Assembly (NCBI RefSeq): GCF_006715025.1
Contig: NZ_VFMK01000001.1
Location: forward strand, 806,001-870,000
From: Serratia fonticola
Lineage (GTDB): Bacteria; Pseudomonadota; Gammaproteobacteria; Enterobacterales; Enterobacteriaceae
Length of the DNA: 64,000 nucleotides
Direction: 5' to 3'
Under the pieces are notes generated by a model, which was not told the DNA's origin, did no database searches, and saw only the letters and a program-made list of their open reading frames with translations. A program made the translations under genes and the position numbers. Position 1 is the stretch's first letter. The number at the start of each line of letters is the position of its first letter. Of this stretch, positions 58,781 to 64,000 are shown piece after piece.

Positions 58781-58811
58781 CTTGCACACCAAGTGTGCAA
58801 GTAGGATGTTA

Positions 58812-58840
58812 GGAATAACGGGTTTATGTGCCGCTGTCAA
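58812..58840 (-). promoter_or_regulatory. Probable lysC promoter
   Basis: On the minus strand TTGACA (58840-58835), a 17-bp spacer and TATTCC (58817-58812). The -35 is perfect, the -10 weak. The start would be near 58805, 25 bases before the riboswitch. Confidence 0.6.
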
Positions 58841-59143
58841 CGGGCAAACGTTGAGGTATTTTCATCTTGTCCCTGTACAATCCCTGTACTGGTGATAACA
58901 GGTGCCAAACGGCGGCAAATTAACGCTATATCGCCGATAAAAAAGGGGATTTTAACCAGGTTTTACTTGCAGTGATAACAGGCTGTTAGTTGAAATGCAG
59001 GGAGTTTGTTGTTGAATGGTAAAAACGAGTCGTTACTGTCTGAGAGTTAGCGCCTATCGCAAGAAAAGAGATCATAATCACAGACGAACAGGCTACAATC
59101 GGAAAATCACGTCACATTCATTCTCAAGCATAAGAGCGTCGCT
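58841..59143. other. lysC-pgi divergent intergenic region
   Basis: About 300 bases with no gene. It must contain the pgi promoter; no individual element is convincing. Repeated GTGATAACAGG segments (58894-58904 and 58973-58983) are noted as possible operator half-sites of unknown meaning. Confidence 0.4.
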
Positions 59144-60790
59144 ATGAAAAATATCAATCCTAGTCAAACCGCTGCTTGGCAAGCCCTGCAGCAACATTTT
59201 GAACAAATGAAAGACGTACAGATCCGCGATCTGTTTGCTCAGGATAGCGAGCGTTTTTCCAAGTTCTCTGCCACGTTCAACGATCAGATGCTGGTGGATT
59301 ACTCCAAAAACCGCATCACCGCAGAAACCCTGGAAAAACTGCAGGCATTGGCGAAAGAAACCGATCTGCAAAGTGCGATCAAGTCGATGTTTGCCGGTGA
59401 GAAAATCAACCGTACGGAAGATCGCGCGGTGTTGCACGTTGCGCTGCGCAACCGCAGCAACACGCCAATCATCGTTGACGGTAAAGACGTGATGCCGGAA
59501 GTGAATGCGGTTCTGGCAAAAATGAAGCAGTTCTGTGACCGTGTGATTGGCGGTGACTGGAAGGGCTACACCGGCAAGCCGATTACTGATGTGGTCAACA
59601 TTGGTATCGGTGGCTCGGATCTCGGTCCTTATATGGCTACTGAAGCGCTGCGCCCTTATAAAAATCACTTGAATATGCACTTTGTCTCCAACGTGGATGG
59701 CACGCATATCGCGGAAACGCTGAAACCTCTGGATCCTGCGACGACGTTGTTCCTGGTGGCCTCCAAAACCTTCACCACTCAGGAAACCATGACCAATGCT
59801 CATAGCGCGCGTGACTGGTTCCTGAAAACCGCTGGCGATCAAAAACACGTAGCGAAACACTTTGCCGCGTTGTCCACCAACGGTAAAGCGGTTGCCGAGT
59901 TTGGCATCGACACCGACAACATGTTCGAATTCTGGGACTGGGTCGGTGGCCGTTACTCTCTGTGGTCGGCGATCGGCCTGTCTATCGCACTCTCTCTCGG
60001 TTTTGAAAACTTTGAGCAGTTGCTGAGCGGTGCGCATGAGATGGACAAGCACTTCGCCCAGACGCCTGCGGAGAAAAACCTGCCTGTGCTGTTGGCGCTG
60101 ATCGGTATCTGGTACAACAACTTCTTCGGGGCTGAAACCGAAGCTATCCTGCCTTATGACCAGTATATGCACCGTTTTGCGGCTTACTTCCAGCAGGGCA
60201 ATATGGAATCTAACGGCAAATACGTTGACCGTAACGGCAACCCGGTAGATTACCAGACTGGCCCGATTATCTGGGGTGAACCGGGCACCAACGGCCAGCA
60301 CGCGTTCTATCAGTTGATCCACCAGGGCACCAAGCTGGTACCTTGTGACTTTATTGCGCCAGCCATCAGCCATAATCCATTGAGCGATCACCATGCCAAA
60401 CTGTTGTCGAACTTCTTCGCACAGACCGAAGCGCTGGCGTTTGGTAAATCACTGGACGTGGTAGAAGAAGAGTTTGCCGCTCAGGGTAAAAAACCGGAAG
60501 ACGTTAAGCACGTTGCGCCATTCAAAGTGTTTGAAGGCAACCGCCCAACCAACTCTATCCTGCTGCGTGAAATCACGCCGTTCAGTCTGGGTAGCCTGAT
60601 TGCCCTGTATGAACACAAGATCTTCACCCAAGGCGCGATCCTCAACATCTTCACCTTCGACCAATGGGGCGTAGAGCTGGGTAAACAGCTGGCAAACCGC
60701 ATTCTGCCAGAACTGGCGGGTAAAGAGGCGGTGGCAAGCCACGACAGCTCCACTAATGGCCTGATCAATCGCTTCAAGGCCTGGCGTTAA
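59144..60790 (+). CDS. pgi: Glucose-6-phosphate isomerase
   Basis: Pgi interconverts glucose-6-phosphate and fructose-6-phosphate. It has 548 residues (E. coli 549). Active-site segments: NIGIGGSDLGPYM, ASKTFTTQETM, the signature VGGRYSLWSAIGLSIAL, and GTNGQHAFYQLIHQGTK with the catalytic Glu/His region; K near the C-terminus in DQWGVELGKQLA. Divergent from lysC. The intrinsic terminator just downstream was hit by an IS1182-family insertion. Confidence 0.97.
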   Translation: MKNINPSQTAAWQALQQHFEQMKDVQIRDLFAQDSERFSKFSATFNDQMLVDYSKNRITAETLEKLQALAKETDLQSAIKSMFAGEKINRTEDRAVLHVALRNRSNTPIIVDGKDVMPEVNAVLAKMKQFCDRVIGGDWKGYTGKPITDVVNIGIGGSDLGPYMATEALRPYKNHLNMHFVSNVDGTHIAETLKPLDPATTLFLVASKTFTTQETMTNAHSARDWFLKTAGDQKHVAKHFAALSTNGKAVAEFGIDTDNMFEFWDWVGGRYSLWSAIGLSIALSLGFENFEQLLSGAHEMDKHFAQTPAEKNLPVLLALIGIWYNNFFGAETEAILPYDQYMHRFAAYFQQGNMESNGKYVDRNGNPVDYQTGPIIWGEPGTNGQHAFYQLIHQGTKLVPCDFIAPAISHNPLSDHHAKLLSNFFAQTEALAFGKSLDVVEEEFAAQGKKPEDVKHVAPFKVFEGNRPTNSILLREITPFSLGSLIALYEHKIFTQGAILNIFTFDQWGVELGKQLANRILPELAGKEAVASHDSSTNGLINRFKAWR

Positions 60791-60819
60791 GTTTACGCCG
60801 TGAACTGAAGCCAATAAAA

Positions 60820-60839
60820 AAACCCGCCTAGGCGGGTTT
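60820..60839 (+). terminator. pgi terminator hairpin, left copy (target duplication)
   Basis: A 20-bp perfect palindrome, AAACCCGCCT followed by its complement, 29 bp after pgi. The same 20 bp recur at 62435-62454. On this left side the T-run is cut to three by the insertion, so read-through from pgi into the transposase is possible. Confidence 0.85.
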
Positions 60840-62434
60840 CAGATTGCTGACAAAGTCCTGGCCTCACAGACAGGACTTTGATCTAATAAGGTCAGTGCAA
60901 AAAATGGACTGACTGCCATGCTCAAAGACCCCTCCCCTCAGCAATACCAGTTTGAAACCATCACTCTTGATGAACTGGTTCCCGAAGACCATCTAGTACG
61001 CAAAATCGATGCCGCCAACGACTTTGAATTTATCCGCGATGCTGTCGCTCATCTCTATTGCCCTGATAACGGCAGACCCGCTATCGACCCGGTTCGTCTG
61101 ATTAAAATGATGCTGTTAGGCTATCTCTTCGGTGTCCCTTCCGAACGCCGTCTGGTCAAGGATATCCAGGTCAATGTGGCTTACCGCTGGTTCCTGCGAA
61201 TGGGGTTGACCGAGAAGGTTCCCGATGCCTCTACGCTTAGCCAGAACCGTATCCGCCGGTTTAATGACAGCGATGTCTTCCAGCAAATTTTTGACCATAT
61301 CGTGACACAGGCACTGAACCGGAGCATGGCAAACGGGCGAGTACTCTACACCGACAGCACTCACCTGAAAGCCAATGCCAACCCGCGAAAAGCCGTGAAT
61401 GAACAGCGCCCCGAAGGCGTCAGCGAATACCTGGCCCAGTTGAATGAAGCCGTGGAGGCCGACAGGAAGAAACGTGAAAAAAAGCCGTTGCCCGCCGTAA
61501 GAAAAACAACCAAAAGCGACGCCGTTAAAAACACGAAAGTCAGCACGACTGACCCGGAAAGTGGGTTCATGCACCGGGATAACAAACCAAAGGGCTTCTT
61601 TTACCTGGACCACCGCACGGTGGATGGGAAACACGGCATCATCATGGATACCCATGTCACGCCGGGCAATGTGCATGACAGCCAGCCGTTCATCAGCAGG
61701 CTGGCGCGGCAGGTGGAGCGGTTCAGTCTTGATACGGTTGCGGTGGGCGTAGATGCGGGTTACTTCACGGCGGCAGTGTGCCATCTGACGCAGGAAATGG
61801 GTATCACGCTGGTTCCCGGCTATCGCAGACCCCACAAAGGTCAAAATGACTTCCAGAAAAAGCACTTCAGGTATGACGAGTCGCGTGATGTGTATATGTG
61901 CCCGGCAAAGGAGCCGCTGATATACGGCACAACGGATCGCAACGGTTATCGGCATTACCGTTCGGCCTCGGCAGTGTGCCAAGGGTGCGAGCAGAGAGGG
62001 CAATGTACGCAGAACAGCAAGGCGCAGAAAACGGTAACGCGGCACGTGTGGGAAGGGTCGAAAGAGGAGGCCAACAGGTTGCGGCTGACGAAATGGGGCA
62101 AAAAGGTGTATGCGCGGCGCAAGGAAACGGTGGAAAGAAGCTTCGCGGATGCGAAACAACACCATGGGCATCGATATGCGCGGTTCCGTGGTCTGTCGAA
62201 AGTGCAGATACAGTGCCTGCTAGCCGCCACGGCGCAAAATATGAAGAAGATGGCGCTGCTGGCGCTTCTTTATGATGTTTATAAGTGGTTAAAAGGGCTT
62301 ATGGAAGGGCAGGAGTGCGATAGAAAGGCTCATGGAAAGCCAAAGGCAGTGTGGTGGAAAAATATTGCGATCGCGACCTGCGGTCGCTAAAAACAACGAA
62401 CCCCATCAAAATAATGGGGTTCGTCATCAGTCTG
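60840..62434 (+). mobile_element. IS1182-family insertion sequence, 1595 bp
   Basis: Ends CAGATTGCTGAC (left) and, as reverse complement, CAGACTGATGAC (right) are imperfect inverted repeats. The element is flanked by a 20-bp direct repeat that is the pgi terminator palindrome. It contains one intact transposase gene. Near the right end CGAACCCCAT / ATGGGGTTCG forms an internal hairpin (62397-62422) that may stop transcription. The intact transposase and perfect duplication suggest a recent insertion. Confidence 0.88.
60918..62390 (+). CDS. IS1182-family transposase
   Basis: A 490-residue DDE transposase. N-terminal DUF772 domain (QQYQFETITLDELVPEDHLVRKID; RLIKMMLLGYLFGVPSERRL), then catalytic D in LYTDSTHLKANANP (about 145), D in VGVDAGYFTAAV (about 278) and E in KETVERSFADAKQHHGHRYAR (about 417). 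A cysteine cluster (SAVCQGCEQRGQC) lies near residue 357. A lysine-rich insertion at 185-210 separates the first and second Asp. The gene looks intact. Confidence 0.93.
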   Translation: MLKDPSPQQYQFETITLDELVPEDHLVRKIDAANDFEFIRDAVAHLYCPDNGRPAIDPVRLIKMMLLGYLFGVPSERRLVKDIQVNVAYRWFLRMGLTEKVPDASTLSQNRIRRFNDSDVFQQIFDHIVTQALNRSMANGRVLYTDSTHLKANANPRKAVNEQRPEGVSEYLAQLNEAVEADRKKREKKPLPAVRKTTKSDAVKNTKVSTTDPESGFMHRDNKPKGFFYLDHRTVDGKHGIIMDTHVTPGNVHDSQPFISRLARQVERFSLDTVAVGVDAGYFTAAVCHLTQEMGITLVPGYRRPHKGQNDFQKKHFRYDESRDVYMCPAKEPLIYGTTDRNGYRHYRSASAVCQGCEQRGQCTQNSKAQKTVTRHVWEGSKEEANRLRLTKWGKKVYARRKETVERSFADAKQHHGHRYARFRGLSKVQIQCLLAATAQNMKKMALLALLYDVYKWLKGLMEGQECDRKAHGKPKAVWWKNIAIATCGR

Positions 62435-62461
62435 AAACCCGCCTAGGCGGGTTTTTTCACT
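62435..62461. terminator. pgi terminator hairpin, right copy with full T-run
   Basis: The same 20-bp palindrome followed by TTTTTT and CACTT. This copy keeps the original T-run and should terminate transcription leaving the IS element, and possibly transcription of the convergent wzi gene. Confidence 0.85.
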
Positions 62462-62470
62462 TCTGCAGGA

Positions 62471-63907
62471 TCACAGATTAATTGGGACTTCCATACTGAT
62501 ACCGGCACCCACGTCATCGGCAGTGCTGTTGTTGTTATCGGTGTACCACAGGCTGGTATCGAATTTCACTTTGGAATCAAAGTTGTAACCCCAACCCAAC
62601 TGGATGCCTTTCAGCGTGTCGGATTTCGGGAAAGCCTGGTTGATGGTCTGGTTTAGCGGGTTCACTTTTGCGTAAACCAAACGGGTGCTCCAGCGCTGGC
62701 CGTCGTCCAGCACCAGCTCTACGCGGCCAGACAGCATCTGACCATCGCCGCCCATGGCGTGCCCCAGAGGATAACCCTGCTGATAGTAACCGTCGGTATA
62801 TACGTAGTGTGTGTATACATAACGTTTAACGTTCATATTGGCACGAGTATCAGCCCCTTCGATATACCAGTTAATCACGGTTGGGCCCCATTCCGGGTGG
62901 CCTTCCAGACCGAGCAGATAGGTGTTTTGTGATGGCAGGTAACCCGCTTCATCTTCGCCTACCAACTGACCGTACAGGCTGACCGGCATGCCGATCAACG
63001 GCTGCATTTTCAGTTTAAAGTCAAACCCGGCTAGCTGGTTGCCAGGATCGTTACCTTGGCCAGAATCGTCATTATCACGGCCCGCAAAGGCATCCCAGAA
63101 TGAACTCCAGGATTGTGGGCGGCCATCGCCTCCCCACTGCATTATGCGTGAAGCCCCTAACTCCAGGAAGTCGGTTGGCATCATGGTGAAGCGGCCACCG
63201 ATCAGCTTGGTATTCGGAACCGCGCTATACTGTGACAGCTGACCGGCGCTGATCTGATACTGCCAGCGGCCAATCCAGGATAGCCAAGGTGTTTCAAAGG
63301 GGGATTGATCGGCTCGTTGCAGCATAAAGCCTGTGACCGGGCGCGCGGCATCTGAACGGATCAGGCTGCCGTCATAACCCGGGCCCCACCATTGGGAGAC
63401 CTCACCAAATGACAGCCACTGGTTCCAGACTTTGATCGCGCCGTAAGAACCGTTCATATTGAACTTGGAGCCATCGCTGACGCGCTGATCGCCTTCCACT
63501 GAACCTTGCAGGCGTACATCCCAGAACTCACCGTTGGCGCCCGCTCCAATGGTCAGGCTGCTATCGGCATACTGATTTTGACCAAAGCCTTGTGGTGTAC
63601 CAGGTTTATCGGTAGAAGCATAACCACTGACACGGATATTGGCTTTCAAATCACCCACGCGGCGTTGTACGCGGTCAATCATATTTTTTTCTGTGTTGGT
63701 CACCGGTTTGGCTTGGGCCAGCACCGCAGCGATCTCTTCCTGGCTCAATGGCCAGGTAGACAGGCTGACGTTAATCACTCCGCGGTCTGACAACCAGGCG
63801 AGGTCATTACGTAAATCATTATCAGGAGTCACCAGTCCACTGGCGTAACCGGCAAACGAACAGGTGAAAAGACCTGCCGCGACCAGTGCGTGAAGTTTAG
63901 CTCGCAT
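62471..63907 (-). CDS. wzi: Capsule assembly Wzi family outer-membrane protein
   Basis: A 478-residue protein with a Sec signal peptide (MRAKLHALVAAGLFTCSFAGYASG), a short periplasmic helical region (NDLRNDLAWLSDRGVINVSLSTWPLSQEEIAAVL), then a region of alternating aromatic/polar strands ending in DDVGAGISMEVPINL, typical of an outer-membrane beta-barrel. Wzi of E. coli K30 and Klebsiella is a surface lectin that anchors group 1 capsule. Family-level similarity is clear; no capsule genes are seen in the window, so the polysaccharide partner is unknown. Confidence 0.85.
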   Translation of the reverse strand: MRAKLHALVAAGLFTCSFAGYASGLVTPDNDLRNDLAWLSDRGVINVSLSTWPLSQEEIAAVLAQAKPVTNTEKNMIDRVQRRVGDLKANIRVSGYASTDKPGTPQGFGQNQYADSSLTIGAGANGEFWDVRLQGSVEGDQRVSDGSKFNMNGSYGAIKVWNQWLSFGEVSQWWGPGYDGSLIRSDAARPVTGFMLQRADQSPFETPWLSWIGRWQYQISAGQLSQYSAVPNTKLIGGRFTMMPTDFLELGASRIMQWGGDGRPQSWSSFWDAFAGRDNDDSGQGNDPGNQLAGFDFKLKMQPLIGMPVSLYGQLVGEDEAGYLPSQNTYLLGLEGHPEWGPTVINWYIEGADTRANMNVKRYVYTHYVYTDGYYQQGYPLGHAMGGDGQMLSGRVELVLDDGQRWSTRLVYAKVNPLNQTINQAFPKSDTLKGIQLGWGYNFDSKVKFDTSLWYTDNNNSTADDVGAGISMEVPINL

Positions 63908-64000
63908 GAAAGTTCCTTGCTTAATGACTGGAATTTATTGGCTTTATGCCAAAGTCTGCGACCATGATAGAGGACATTTCAATTTGCTACAAATATATAC

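Noticed and set aside
58495..58840. Open frames inside the lysC leader
   Set aside because: The region is a clear lysine riboswitch; conservation is at the RNA level and starts lack ribosome-binding sites.
59093..60394. 433-codon open frame on the minus strand opposite pgi
   Set aside because: It lies wholly antisense to the highly conserved pgi gene, has no recognizable domain, and is an effect of strong codon bias in pgi.
61116..62171. 351-codon open frame antisense to the IS1182 transposase
   Set aside because: No similarity to any known family and no ribosome-binding site; the sense frame has full DDE motifs.

Overview
The window comes from the chromosome of a member of the Enterobacterales, most likely Serratia or a close Yersiniaceae relative. 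The evidence is the E. coli-like gene order at the left end (spc and alpha ribosomal operons, zntR-arfA-mscL-trkA-rsmB-fmt-def-dprA-smg-yrdD-tsaC-aroE-yrdA-rrnD), near-E. coli protein sequences, the 16S sequence, and many ERIC repeats of about 127 bp. The species call is an inference.

Layout. 1-5.6 kb: end of the spc operon (rpsE' to rpmJ) and the alpha operon (rpsM-rpsK-rpsD-rpoA-rplQ) with its S4-binding leader. 5.7-16.2 kb: housekeeping genes for metal response, ribosome rescue, K+ uptake, rRNA/tRNA modification and shikimate synthesis. 16.3-22.3 kb: a complete rrnD-type rRNA operon (16S, tRNA-Ile, tRNA-Ala, 23S, 5S, tRNA-Thr, second 5S). 22.5-23.8 kb: an IS481-family element with an amber-interrupted transposase. 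24-37.7 kb: metA, glyoxylate shunt aceBAK, then edd and gntK (Entner-Doudoroff and gluconate) lying between aceK and iclR, then metH.

37.7-49.2 kb is the most interesting block. It is a ygcP/E/yqcE/ygcW/U/S/R/Q/O/N cluster encoding a GlpP-type RNA antiterminator, an FGGY sugar kinase, two MFS carriers, a short-chain dehydrogenase, a FAD-linked oxidase resembling alkylglycerone-phosphate synthase, two electron-transfer flavoprotein subunits, a FixX-like ferredoxin and a FixC/ETF-quinone-oxidoreductase-like protein. The two divergent operons (yqcE-ygcE and ygcW-U-S-R-Q) start at promoters with near-perfect CRP sites. Both make almost identical short leaders containing an intrinsic terminator plus a 7-nt upstream segment that can pair with, and so disarm, the terminator stem. 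I infer a catabolic pathway for an unidentified polyol, hydroxyacid or glycerol-phosphate-like compound that sends electrons through ETF to quinone, is repressed by glucose through CRP, and is induced by ligand-dependent antitermination.

49.4-55.9 kb: an ABC importer operon with an embedded cytosolic alkaline-phosphatase-superfamily phosphodiesterase, followed by the phosphate transporter yjbB; this suggests import of an intact organophosphate ester. 55.9-64 kb: a PanS-like carrier, lysC with a lysine riboswitch, pgi, an intact IS1182-family element that landed in the pgi terminator and duplicated its hairpin, and a Wzi-family capsule-attachment protein. ERIC elements occur at about ten places, including one that supplies the end of ygcP and one inside the ABC operon.
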